From positions 1,488,001 to 1,552,000 of the forward strand of contig JAHQIY010000014.1 of assembly GCA_019054805.1 (NCBI GenBank): a stretch of 64,000 bases of DNA, given 5' to 3'. Both the position numbers and the translations under genes were made by a program. Source of the DNA: Brachionus manjavacas (Eukaryota; Rotifera; Eurotatoria; Ploima; Brachionidae). Numbering within the stretch: the first letter of the stretch is position 1; the number at the start of each line of letters is the position of its first letter. The notes under the pieces were generated by a model. It worked only from the letters and a program-made list of their open reading frames with translations. It ran no database searches and was not told the DNA's origin. This document shows positions 11,295 to 23,414 of the stretch, piece by piece.

Positions 11295-14200
11295 ATGACT
11301 TCAAAACATGCTAAAATATATCGTCAAAATTTTTCCGATAACAAAAGTCAATTACCAAGACTTAGTGAACGAAGCGGTCCATTTCGACTGAGCTTAAGAG
11401 CAGTAGAAGGTCTAAAGGTCAAAGAGCCTGAGCAAATAGTTCTTGGTCTATTTGATGCCAAGTTTGGTCTTGAGCATTATCTAAATGCAGATCGAATGGG
11501 AGAAAAGCTTATTCATGATTTGACTTTTTCTTTTGTAAAGTCATTCGAATGCAATTCTATGCCTACTAAATTAAGAGAGCTATCTATTAAAATAGCAGAT
11601 TCAAATTTTTTCAAGACATTATTGTACAATTCTGTCTACGAAAGAACTCATTCTGGCTACAACATCAATTTGATAAGACTGGCCCTGAAATTATTAATTG
11701 AAATTTTGAATATAAATGAAAACAATCTTCATTCAATAGGCCCAATGAAAGATCGACTCGAATTGCTGGTCTTGAATAGAATACCAAATGAGGAACTAAA
11801 ATCACTGTTTGACAATATTCAAAAAGTGGAAACAGAAATTTTAGATAATTTATTAAAAAGAAAAAACAAAACATTTAAAAACATTGAGAACGAAGATGAG
11901 GAACCTGACGAAGACTTTACAACAATGAGCATAGTTCCATCTTTGGATGACATTTTGAACAATCAAGAAACATTTTTGAGAAGAAACATCACCAATGGAA
12001 GCTACAAAGATGTACATCATTATTTGGATGTTCAGTTTAGACTGTTGAGGGAAGATTTTATGAGACCTCTTCGCAAAGGCTTATCTGAATTCAAAGAAAT
12101 TGTCCAAAAGCACAAAAAAGGTGCCGAACTTACCAAACAGATTATAACTAAGATAAAAAAAATCCAATATTTGAACACATATTTTGATGTGTCTTGTATA
12201 AATGTGACAACAAGTGGACAAGGAATTGTTTATGTGATGCAGTTAGATAATGAAAAGATCAAGTCAATCAATTGGGAGACATCAAAACGCTTGATTTATG
12301 GTTCACTGATTTGTTTTAGTTCAGACTATTTTCTCAATGAGTGTTTGATTGGCATTGTTTGTGAAAGAGATGAGAACGAGCTAAGAAAAAAAGGCTGCTT
12401 TAATGTAAAATTTGATTTTGAAGCGGGCGAAATCATTAGTTATCCAGAGTTTGGCAAATCTTATATAATGCTGGAAACTTCGGCGTTTTTTGAGTCCTAC
12501 AAGCATGTTTTAAAGGCATTGAAAACTTTTAAAAGAGAAGGCGAGGAAAGTTTTCCTTTCAAAGAAAATTTAGTTTATTGCCAGAATGCAATGATGCCTT
12601 TACCAAAATATTTAAAAGAAGCTTGTGTTGATTTCACAGTACTTGTTGATAGAAAGAAAAAAATTCAAATGAGTATAAATGTTCCCCGCAACAATCCAGC
12701 TAATTGTTATATATCAAATCCTGCTAGTTGGCCATCAGCTGAACAAATGTGTCTAGATCAATCTCAATATGAAGCTATACAATTAGCCTTGACAAACAAG
12801 TTGGCTCTCATACAAGGGTAAACTTTTCAAGCTAATAAACTTTTAATTATCAGGAGTTTATTTTAAGGTTTGAATATCATTTTAAATTATTAAAAATTAT
12901 CAAAGTTTTAAATCAAGTTAAAATTGAGATGTTTAATTTCATTGCTTTCTAAATTCGCAATTTTTGTTTGTTATTTAAATTTAATGATTGATATTGAATT
13001 TTTAAAGACATCTTTCATGTCTATCACTTTATATATATTCAGTGTTTAAGAATAATTTTTCAGATTTTTAAAAATATCGAAATCAATTGTGTTAAAAATG
13101 AAATTATTTAAAATTTTATTTATTGTGATGATTTGATTTGGTTTTTGCTTGATCTCAAATATAAATTTTTGTTACGTAAAAAAGATAATTTCCTATTAAT
13201 GCCTGAAAACTTAAGATCATTAATCTTCTGTGATAATTGAAATTGTTTATTTTTGGGAAAAAAAATTATCTGGAACTGAAAAACCTTTTTTTTAGGTGTT
13301 TAGCTCGCTAAATTCTTTCAGGATAGAATACAAAAAGTCTTAATTTTAAATTAAATTTTAAGACAATTTTTGTGTCAATGTAAATCGAGATTGCAATTTT
13401 TCCTAAAGCATAAAGATTAAATATTGATATTGCATGCATTGACTAGTAGCATTTATTTGTTTAGTATTGCAATTTCAAAAAACATCGCCTAATTAATTGT
13501 CTTATATTTTTTCAATTTAAAAAAAATAAATACTTAAAATTTAAATATCAATTTAAGCTATTGAATAATAAATATTTTTTTTGAAGACCACCTGGTACTG
13601 GAAAAACCTTTTTAGGCGTTAAGCTTGTCAAATTTCTGCGGGATAACAAACACTCATGGTGGAACAAGCCGAATGAAAGGCACAAGCCAATTCTAATGAT
13701 TTGCTATACGAACCATGCATTGGATCAATTTTTGGAGTATTGCATAAATGAATGCAAATTAGATAGTGGCGTTGTTCGTGTTGGTGGTCGGTGTAAATCC
13801 GAAAATTTGGAGCCTTTTTTACTCAAAAATATTAAGAAAAAAGAAAGAAATTGGAATCAAGAAGATAAAGTCATTCACCAAAGTCTTAAGAATCAATATT
13901 ACGAAATTTCTGAAATTCAAAGAAACATTAATTATTGCTCAAAAAAATTAGATTTAATTTATAACTGCAATGCGATACTTTCATTCAAAAAACTGGCAGA
14001 TTTAATCAGCCCTTTACACTTGGAGCAATTCCATAATTATTGTAATAAAATATTTTCAGAAATAGACAAAACTTATATTCTAATTGAATGGCTTGGCTTG
14101 CTGAGCTTTGATCAAGAAGACTTTGTTGAAAAATTTGAAGATCTTAAAATACAAGATGAACAATTGGTGTCTGATTTTAGCACAGAGAATAACTATGAAG

Positions 14201-17200
14201 ATGAGTCAATTGTTAATAATGAAGATTTTGGAGGACTTAATCAGATTGAGACTGGCGAGGAAGAAATACAAGATAATGAATTTAATGATCGAATGTTGGA
14301 TGACTCTTTTTTGAAAGTGACATCAAACACACAAAACTCAAGAATTGTAATCAATGATCTAATTGAAATTTCAGAATTGAACAAAAGAATTAAAGATTTA
14401 AAAAAAAATTTGGATCCTGACAGAAATGATGAGTGGTATATACAGAGTGGAAAAAAAGCAAAAGACGCCGATCTCGTAAAATTAGAAAAAACTTTGAATA
14501 AAATTTTCACAAAAACTTCCAATAAATATTCAAACAGTGACTTGAATCTGATTGAAAATTGTGCCAATATTTGGCGACTTGATTACACTCAAAGATACTT
14601 GCTTTATTTCCACTGGGTTAATAAATATAAAAATGAACAAGAGGAAGAAATAAAAAAATTAAGCAATCAGTTCAATAATGAAATAAACCAAATGCAAGAA
14701 TTGCGTTTGCAAGAAGATAGATCAATAATGCAAGATGCTTACATAATTGCAATGACAACTACCGGTTCGTCACGGTACCACTCGGTTCTGAAAGACATTG
14801 GACCTCGTATTGTCATTGTCGAAGAAGCAGCAGAAGTGTTTGAAGCTCATATAGTGAGCGCTTTGTCCAAGCATTGTGAACATTTGATCCTCATTGGTGA
14901 TCACGTGCAACTAAGACCAAATCCAGCTGTGTACACATTGGCAACTCAGTACCACTTGGATGTGTCTTTGTTCGAAAGACTAATAAACAATGACACCAAA
15001 CGAGTCATGCTTAATAATCAACACAGGATGAGGCCAGAGATTAGTGTTCTGATGAAACACTTTTATGAGGAAACAATAAATAATGATCCTTCAGTAAATT
15101 CACATCCCGCTATTAGAGGACTAAAGAAAAGCATCTATTTCATTGACCATGATCAACTAGAAAGACTCACTGCGGACAGTACGACAAAGTCGAACATCTT
15201 TGAAGCTGAATATTTGGCCAAGCTAAGCTTTTATTTGACTAAACAAGGATATGATCAGTCCAAAATAACTGTTTTAACAATGTACTTGGGTCAATTTAGT
15301 GAAATAAAAAAGAAACTGCGTAATTTGGGACTTAAATTGATCAAAGTAAGTACTGTGGACAATTACCAAGGAGAAGAAAATGACATTATTTTACTATCTC
15401 TTGTGCGTTCAAATTTGAATGGCAAAATTGGATTTTTAAATATTAAAAATAGAGTTTGTGTGGCTTTGTCCAGAGCTAGACATGGTTTATTTGTCATTGG
15501 AAATTTTGAATTCATAACAGAATCAGAAAAAAAAGATATTTGGAAATCTATAGTCGAAAATGTTAAATCAAATAATCACTTTGGTCGTTCGTTAAGTTTA
15601 ACTTGTGGTTCTCATCCTCAAAATGACTTGGAAGTTATTGAACCAAATGACTTTGACAAAAGACCCGATGGTGGATGTTTATTTCCATGTAATTTTAGAC
15701 TCAAGTGTGGACATGTGTGTGCACTCAAATGTCATGGAAACTTTGACCAAGATCACACAATTTATGAGTGTAAAAAATATTGTGATAAAAAAATGGAAAG
15801 ATGTGGCCATTTGTGCAAACAAATTTGCAGTACTGAACACAAATGTAATAAGTGTTCTGTTTTGGTAAATAAAGAAATAGTTGAGTGTGGCCATATGATC
15901 AAAATAAATTGTGACACTGAGCCTATTAGAAAATATTGTACATTCATTTGTGAGAAAATACTTTCATGTGGACATAAATGCATAAAAAAATGTAAAATTC
16001 TTGATTGTGGTAAATGTATTACCAAAATAAATGTGCCCTCACCATGTGTTCACAAATCAACTGTAGTTGTTAATTGCTCAGATCCCAAATGGACCTATTT
16101 AACTAAATGTGCAGTACCATGTGATGAAATGCTTGATTGTGGTCATAGATGCAATGGTACATGTGGTTCTTGCCTAGGAGGGCTCTTGCATCAAAGTTGT
16201 GTGCAAAAATGTGACCGAATGCTTTTCTGTGGTCACAAATGCTCAGTGCCTTGCTCTAAACAATGCGAACCTTGTAAGGAAATATGTGAAAACGAATGTT
16301 ATCATTCAAAATGCAAGCAACTATGCTCTGAACCATGCGCTGATTGTAAAGAAGAATGCCGAATATCATGTCAACATTCCAAGTGTACAAAATTGTGTAA
16401 TGAACTCTGCGATCGAAAGCCATGCAATGAGCCATGTGATAAAAAACTAAAATGCAAACATAATTGCATTGGTCTTTGTGGTGAAAAATGTCCACCTTTG
16501 TGCCGCATTTGTCACCAAAATCAAGTTGGTGAAATATTTTTCGGCAATGAAGACGAACCAAATGTACGATTTGTTTATTTGGAAGAGTGTTCACATGTAG
16601 TTGAAGTATCCGGAATGGACCATTGGATTAATTCCAGATATTCAGATGAGAACAACAACTCCTCTTCCAATTCAATTCAGCTGCCCCAGTGTCCAAAGTG
16701 TAAAACTCCGATAAGAAAAAGTAAGCGTTATGCAAATGAGATAAAAACTCAACTGAAAGCAATAAATGAAATAAAATTAAAACATTTTGGAGACAAAATC
16801 GAAAATAAAAAAATCTTCCAAGAATTAAGGAAACACCTAGACGAGTATTCATTAACAAAACAGAATAAATTTATGGACATTTTTGTAATTGAGAATATCA
16901 ACAGAGTGCTGAGACAAGATTTGTCATTTAATTCTCTTGCTGCAATCCAAAACACTTGGAATATTTATTTGAGAATAAAAAAAATTCAAAAAAGTGTCCA
17001 GGAAAACGGATTCAATGAATACTCAGACCAAAGCGAACATTTCAAATTTGAAATTGAAAAAATTTTTGATTCATTGAAAACAAAAGGAAATGAGCTTTTG
17101 ATGTTGAAAGAAGGACAAAAGTTAAGAGATATAAGCACCGAGTTGAATCGAGTTGCCAATATTGTGGAGTTTGAGCGCATGACTAATCTGGCTCTTAAAA

Positions 17201-17586
17201 CTCCAAACTCACCACAAAAAGGATTGACTATTTTATCGAGATTAGAAGATTTGCTCGTAAAAAATGTGATAAGATTTGATAAAGTAAGAGATGAAGTCAA
17301 AAATTGTTTTAATGAATTGGCGCCGTTGCTTAAAACTGAGCTGAGTAAAGAAGAAAAATCTATGATTGTACAAGCAATTGGTCTATCGCCCGGACACTGG
17401 TACAAGTGTCCAAATGGTCATGTTTATTGTATTGGTGAATGCGGTGGTGCAATGGAAAAAACAAAATGTCCTGATTGTAAAGCTGAAATTGGTGGTCTAA
17501 ATCATCAAATTGCTACGGACAATCAATTGGCAAGTGAAATGGATGGTGCTTCTCATCCAGCATGGCCTACTGCTTTGTTTCGTTGA
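11295..17586 (+). CDS. ZNFX1: NFX1-type zinc finger-containing protein 1 (ZNFX1), complete
   Basis: Two exons (11295-12817 and 13587-17586) join in frame to 1840 aa, close to the vertebrate protein. Exon 1 is the helical N-terminal region. The split glycine begins the Walker A motif GPPGTGKT (about 508-515). The SF1 helicase continues with VIVEEAAEVFEAH (Walker B, about 918), GDHVQLRPNP, NNQHRMRPEIS, DNYQGEENDIILLSLVRS and VCVALSRARHGLF. A long Cys/His-rich run of NFX1-type zinc fingers follows (about 1206-1486), and an RZ-type finger (WYKCPNGHVYCIGECGG) ends the protein. Known relatives bind RNA in cytoplasmic granules: mammalian ZNFX1 senses viral dsRNA and nematode ZNFX-1 sustains small-RNA inheritance. 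The 769-nt intron contains a decayed copy of the exon-2 start. Much of exon 1 is nearly identical to the inverted copy at 688-2237. Confidence 0.95.
13265..13333 (+). pseudogene. degenerate duplicate of the ZNFX1 P-loop exon inside the intron
   Basis: This segment (ATCTGGAACTGAAAAACC, then GTGTTTAGCTCGCTAAAT) aligns by eye with the true exon start at 13587 (CCTGGTACTGGAAAAACC, then GCGTTAAGCTTGTCAAAT). A one-base deletion and stops prevent coding. It lies about 450 nt after exon 1, the same spacing as a similar relic in copy 1. Confidence 0.7.
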
Positions 17587-18040
17587 TTTTTTGTTTAAAA
17601 ATTTAAAAATCTTGTTTCCTTCTTTTTTGTTATTTATTCTTTAATTTATTTAGTTATCCAAACTTAAATTTAGATTTAAAAGTTAATAAATTATTAAATT
17701 TTTTTCTTATTTATGATTTAATGATTTTTTTGACTCCTAATAGCTTTCTTTGAAATTTATAAAGAGAATATTTAATTTTATTGTCAAAAATTTATTTTTT
17801 AATAAATTTTCTTCATAATTTTTAAAAATAAAAAAATATTTGAATCAGATAAATAAATTGATTTAATTCAATTTAGTCATAAATTCTAATTCAAATCTGG
17901 TCATTAAATAGGCCTTTCTCACTGTAAAATGGTAAATCTAGATAAAAATTAAAAATTCAATTGCTATTTAGATGGATCGCTTTTGAAGTAGATGAATCTG
18001 AGTATTCATAGTAAATAGTGGCATCAGTGGCTGATAATTT
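17587..18040. other. intergenic spacer
   Basis: This is the AT-rich 3' flank of ZNFX1 and of the convergent YHYH pseudogene. Several AATAAA-like signals occur, for example near 17685 and 17800. No gene is seen. Confidence 0.4.
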
Positions 18041-18940
18041 TCACGAATTGGGTCCGGTGTTACCAGGTAAAATATTCCCTCTGTAGTAAGGACCAACAAC
18101 AAAAGGATAAATAGGAGTTAAAGACGAAGCAGTTGAAATAAAGTAAGCCTAAATGCCATCGGGATATTCAGGCGTTTTGCAATATCTTCAATTTTATTCA
18201 TCTAAATCACCATAACCAGCCTGATATTCATTCTGTTGTATAAAATTAGATAAATTATAAGAAGCGATTGATGGTCCATAATAAGTTGAATCAAGAACTG
18301 TTCCATTAGGGAGGCTATTTCTATCTGAAATAGTTCTTAGTTTGTAGCTAGTCTCTATTCTTTTGATTGATGAGCTTGAATCATTAGCAGATGAATGGCC
18401 ATAGGGACCGTAAATTGGAAACAAAAGCAAAGCCAATCAATGGAGAATGATGTGACGAGCTAGTATTGTACAAACACCTGAGCTGATATGCTGATGGTAG
18501 CCGTCTGGATGTCCTTAACATGAATCAAAAGAGATCCCTTCCCAAATGTAAGCATTTCTTTTCCATACTCCCAAATTGTTGTAAGTCATTCCATCATCTG
18601 CATAAAATACGGTTTCTCCATTTATCCATAAGCCAATGTGTCCTATGGGAATTTATATTAGAGTACCAGCATTGTAACTTGGTTTTAGAGGAAATTTAAA
18701 TGTATTTTCCATTCCTTTAGCTTTATTAGGACTATTGACCCATGGAACGATTGAAAAACTTGGTATGCTATTTGTGCTAACCAAAACATAGTTAGAAGAA
18801 TACTCTATTTTGTAAACATTATTATTGAAACCACCATATCCTGAGCCGGTCGACTTGGTCCATTCTGTAATTATTGGGTTTGTTTGACAAAAATATTTTG
18901 ATAAGCAAAAACTTAAAATAATGATTTCAAATAACTTCAT
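18041..18940 (-). pseudogene. broken YHYH-domain secreted protein
   Basis: The reading frame starts with a good signal peptide (MKLFEIIILSFCLSKYFC) at 18940. It continues through motifs of the YHYH family: IPIGHIGLWINGE, GVWKRNAYIWEG, GHPDGYHQH, FPIYGPYGH, TPEYPDG and a final IYPFVVGPYY. The main frame is cut by several stops, including TAA at 18653-18655 and about 18516. The stretch between GYHQH and FPIYG shifts into another frame, which reads HHSPLIGFAF, and returns after what looks like a 4-bp loss. Three more stops (TAA, TGA, TAG) lie before the end. So many lesions mean it is not expressed as one protein. The biochemical role of the YHYH domain is poorly known. Confidence 0.8.
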
Positions 18941-18985
18941 TTTTTTATTCTCCATATTCTCATTTAATGCTTTTATATTTGGCAA

Positions 18986-20711
18986 TGCATGATTTTAAAG
19001 ACAGTCTAAAGTCTTACCCAAAATTATAATAATACACATTTTTTAATTGTTACTTTTTCTCTAGCCCAATATTAAATCAAAATTTTTTTTTGGATTTATT
19101 TTACCACGAACCTTTTAATTTTTGACTTACTTTTTTAAATTTCGCATTCACGTAAAAATCCATTAAACTTAATATTCACCATGGAAATTTTTTTTTATTT
19201 TTTAGATTCTTATTTTTATTTTTTGGTAAAATAATAATAACAGAACACGTTGACATAGAAAAAGTCAATTCAAATTTAATTTAAAACAAAATGAAGAGAA
19301 TAACACTATCCGGTTAAATAATTGGATTTTTTTATGTAGTAAAGGAAGATAAATTTTATTTTATTTAAAATAACTATTTTTTTAACACTGAAGTAACCTT
19401 CAGATAAGATGGATCCAACTTAAAGTAATTCGAGAAATAATTCGATTCATCCAGATTTGTAGATTTATATATATTTTTTTTCAATTTTCATCAAATTACA
19501 TTAATAATGATTTAAAAGCTTAAAGTAGCACTTTAAGAAATCTTCATGTTAAGATCTTTATGACCCAAAGATCCCTTTAGGTATGGTTTCATTTTTTCAT
19601 AATATTGTTTTATTTTAATATTTATAATAACTTGAAATACAAAATAAAAGACCCACTTCTTCTGGCATTGTGAATTTAAAATAAAAGTCATAAATTTTTC
19701 TTTTTTATTGAAATAAAATTAAAGTTAATAAAAAATATTGCGAAATAGTGCAACATACTTTTTTACATCTTTTTTACCAGAAATAAAATTTTGTTCACAA
19801 AAATACAAATATTTTGTTTGCAAAATAGGTATTTTGCAAACAAAATAGGTATTTTATAGAGTAAAATTATAGAATTAAACCTAAATTTAATTTTAACTTT
19901 AATTTTTATTTTATTTTTTATTTATTAAATGATCTGCTAAAGATAGCTTTATATTTAATTATGTCTATTACTCCAATATATTTCTACAAACTCTTTCCCT
20001 ATGGTATAAGTCCTTGGAGTTAAATTAATAAACTTAACGATTATACAATTTTTAAATAGGCATTTAATTGTAATTTTTTTTTCTGATTTTTCTTGTTATA
20101 TTTAAATAAATAAAATCTTTATCTTATTTTTTAGTAAATCGAATCAATAATCAATTTAAAAATAATTGATGTCTTATTATTTTGTCTTTTTTAACATCAG
20201 AAAAATTATTTTAGTTAAAAAAGATGCAATGTATGTTGCACTATGTGGCAATATTTTTTTAAATATTTTTTATCAACTTTAATTTTATTTCAATAAAAAA
20301 GGAAGAATTTTTGTCTAATTTGTATTTGAATTTCACAATACCTTGCTTCTTCAAAAAAATTTGAATTAAATGTAAAATCTAAAAATCAAAATAGACTAAC
20401 AACACACTGAAAAGTTTTTAAATCGAAAATGCTGGACATAAATTTAAAAAGAATTCTTCAAGAATACAATTAAAATTTTTGAAAATGAAATTCAAATAAT
20501 TAAGAATATTTAATTTAAAATAGTTAAATTGATTTAAAAAAAAAATTTAAGACTAAATTTTATTCAATTTATTAAAGCATTGTAAAACAACAATTTTTCA
20601 AATCATTCAACTTGATTTAAAAATCAATCTTAGAGATCCAAGTAAAACATTTTAGAAAAAAAAACTCTCTACTAAAAAGAAAAAAAATTAAATTTTCAAA
20701 GCTTATTAAAA
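18986..20711. other. intergenic region containing a long-TIR element
   Basis: No gene is seen. Its centre (19664-20342) is an inverted-repeat element described separately. The remainder is AT-rich flank, including the MCM5 promoter. Confidence 0.4.
19664..20342. mobile_element. long terminal-inverted-repeat element (MITE-like, degenerate)
   Basis: The left arm (19664-19790) and right arm (20215-20342) are reverse complements with scattered mismatches. Shared blocks include ATAGTGCAACATAC, TTTTTTATTGAAATAAAATT and a terminal ATTGTGAA. The arms are about 130 bp and the interior about 420 bp with no ORF. The left end GGCATTGTGAA resembles that of the palindromic element at 38676. Flanks share only TTCT-like sequence, so the target-site duplication is uncertain. 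Confidence 0.6.
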
Positions 20712-23031
20712 ATGTCTGGATTCGACGACATGGGCCTGTTCTTCGTGGACACTTTTTCCACGGATGAAATAAATGGCGGAAACGACTCGAGCAAAATAAA
20801 CTTTATGAACATTAAAAAAAAGCTCAAGGATTTTCTACGCGTTTTTCACACCGGCAATTTCAACTACATTTACAGAGACTCGCTGAGAAATAACTACAAC
20901 TCGGCTCGCTACTGGCTTGAGGTTGATCTCAAAGACTTGAACTCTTATGATGAAGAACTTGGCGAATTGCTCAAAAAACAACCTACTGAAGTGTTGCCGC
21001 TATTCGAGGACGCAGCCAAAGAAATTGTTGATGAAATTACTCGGCCGCGTCCCGATGGAGAGGAACAGGTCAAAAATATTCAAGTAATGCTCCGTTCTGA
21101 AGCTAATCCAATGTTTATTAGACAACTCACTGCTGATCAAGTGGCCAAACTTTTTAAAGTAAGCGGAATTGTGGTCGCTGCATCCAACATTCGCTCCAAA
21201 GCAACCAATTTAACTATTCAATGTAGAAGTTGCCGTTCCACAGTTCCAAATATACCTGTAAAACCGGGCCTAGAAGGCTACGCTTTGCCCAGAAAATGCA
21301 ATGCAGACCAAAGTGGTAGACTTAAATGCCCGCTGGATCCTTTTTTTGTGCTGCCTGATTCTTGTAAATGTGTTGACTCACAAATTCTAAAGCTTCAAGA
21401 GACACCGGAAAATGTCCCCAATGGTGAAATGCCAAGACATATGCAGTTGTATGTAGATCGGTATTTGTGTGATAAAATTGTGCCTGGTAATCGGGTCACT
21501 GTGACTGGTATTTACTCAATCAAAAAGGCAAGTGCTTCTAAGACTGGCCTAAAGGAAAAATTGAATATCGGAATTAGGCAACCTTATCTCAGAGTAGTGG
21601 GAATACAGATAGATTCGGATGGGTCAAGCACCACAAATGCCACTCAAGCAAACATTGGTTCGAGCAGTTTTTTGACCAGCCGTATTGAAGAAGAGGAAGA
21701 ATTCAGAAGAATGGCTAAACAGGGTGATATCTATGAAACAATTTGTAAGAGCATAGCGCCATCTATTTACGGCTTTCATGACATTAAAAAAGCTATAGCT
21801 TGTTTGCTATTTGGCGGATCTAGGAAAAGATTGCCGGATGGTTTGACACGTAGAGGTGACATAAATATTTTGTTGCTTGGCGATCCTGGTACCGCCAAAT
21901 CTCAAGTGCTAAAATTTGTAGAGAGAGTGGCTCCAATCGGTGTGTACACTTCAGGTAAAGGAAGTTCTGCAGCGGGTCTAACTGCATCAGTGATCCGAGA
22001 CCCGACCAGCAGAAATTTTATGATTGAAGGTGGTGCCATGGTTTTGGCTGATGGTGGAGTAGTTTGCATTGATGAATTCGACAAGATGAGAGAAGAAGAT
22101 CGCGTTGCCATTCATGAAGCTATGGAACAGCAGACTATTTCAATTGCCAAGGCCGGAATTACCACCACACTGAATTCCAGATGCTCAGTGCTAGCTGCAG
22201 CAAACAGTATATTCGGCAGGTGGGATGACATGAAAGGAGATGATAACATTGACTTTATGCCCACCATTTTGTCACGTTTTGATATGATTTTCATTGTAAA
22301 AGATGAACACAACGAGGCTAGAGACTCGGTATTTTTTTTCTTTAATTAAAATAATGTTTTTCCCAATTGAAAAAATTTTAATATTTATTTTTTATTTTTT
22401 AAAGACTTTAGCCAGACATGTAATGAATGTGCACATGAATGCGACACATAATGCTGGAAGTAATCAAAATCAAGCAAATGGAGAGATTAGTTTAGAAGTT
22501 TTGAGAAAATTTATTCAATTTTGTCGAGCTAAATGCGGCCCGAGACTTGGCGAACAAGCAGCTGAAAAGCTCAAGAGCCAGTATGTGTTGATGAGATCAG
22601 GCACTTTGGCTCATGAAAGAGACACGGGAAAACGCGTCAGCATTCCGATTACAGTGAGACAGCTAGAAGCGGTAGTGCGTATATCGGAATCATTGGCTAA
22701 AATGCGTTTATCACCGTTTGCCAACGATCAGGATGTGAATGAAGCACTGAGATTGTTTAATGTGTCCACAATGTCGGCAGCAATGTCAGGAAACTTGAAC
22801 GGTGCTGAAGGATTTACTTCTCAAGAAGATCAGGAGCAATTGCAGAGAATTGAAAAGCAGATTAGAAGACGCTTTGTTGTTGGATCCCAGGTTAGTGAGC
22901 ACGCCATTGTCCAAGACATGGTTAAACAGCGCTATTCGGAAAAAGGTGTCTACAAAGTAATTCAAACAATGATCAGGCGTGGAGAGATACAACACAGAGC
23001 TCAACGAAAATTATTATACAGAATTAGGTAA
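20712..23031 (+). CDS. MCM5: DNA replication licensing factor MCM5
   Basis: This encodes a subunit of the MCM2-7 replicative helicase that loads at origins and unwinds DNA. Exons 20712-22328 and 22405-23031 flank a 76-nt intron and give 747 aa, near the usual 730-740. It opens with [10 protein letters not shown] as in other MCM5 proteins. The zinc-finger region starts at QCRSCRS and includes CKCVD. The AAA+ core has Walker [10 protein letters not shown] (about 391), Walker B CIDEFDKM (about 452) and arginine finger SRFDMIF (about 522). The C-terminus [15 protein letters not shown] closes a winged-helix region. No anomalies are seen; the call rests on close similarity along the full length. 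Confidence 0.98.
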
Positions 23032-23414
23032 TTAGTTAAATTTTGAGTTTTTTTTTGGGTAAATTTTACATGTGGTATTACCATTATTTTTGTAAATTAG
23101 ATATTTTGTAGAAAATTAAAATGAATAATCTAAATGTAAATGTTAAAATTCAAATTAATAAACTAATTTTAGGTTAAAATTTTTTTTGGGAATTTAAAAC
23201 TTGTATTAATAAATCATTTTAATGTGAAAATTTATTTTTTTTGTAAAATTAAAATTTGAATTGAATTCGTGTCTTGAAACTTTGTTAAAAAATTCTTCTA
23301 AAGCTATGTGAAAAAGCGACGGATCTTTTCCAAACAAATATTAATCATAAGCTGAAACTCAAAATGAATTTTTTTTGTCAATATAATTTTCCAAAAAGTA
23401 TTATATCGACTTAA

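Noticed and set aside
18194-18436. Separate 80-aa gene on the minus strand
   Set aside because: It is the C-terminal part of the broken YHYH gene (FPIYGPYGH), in line with the pieces upstream; it begins without an ATG.
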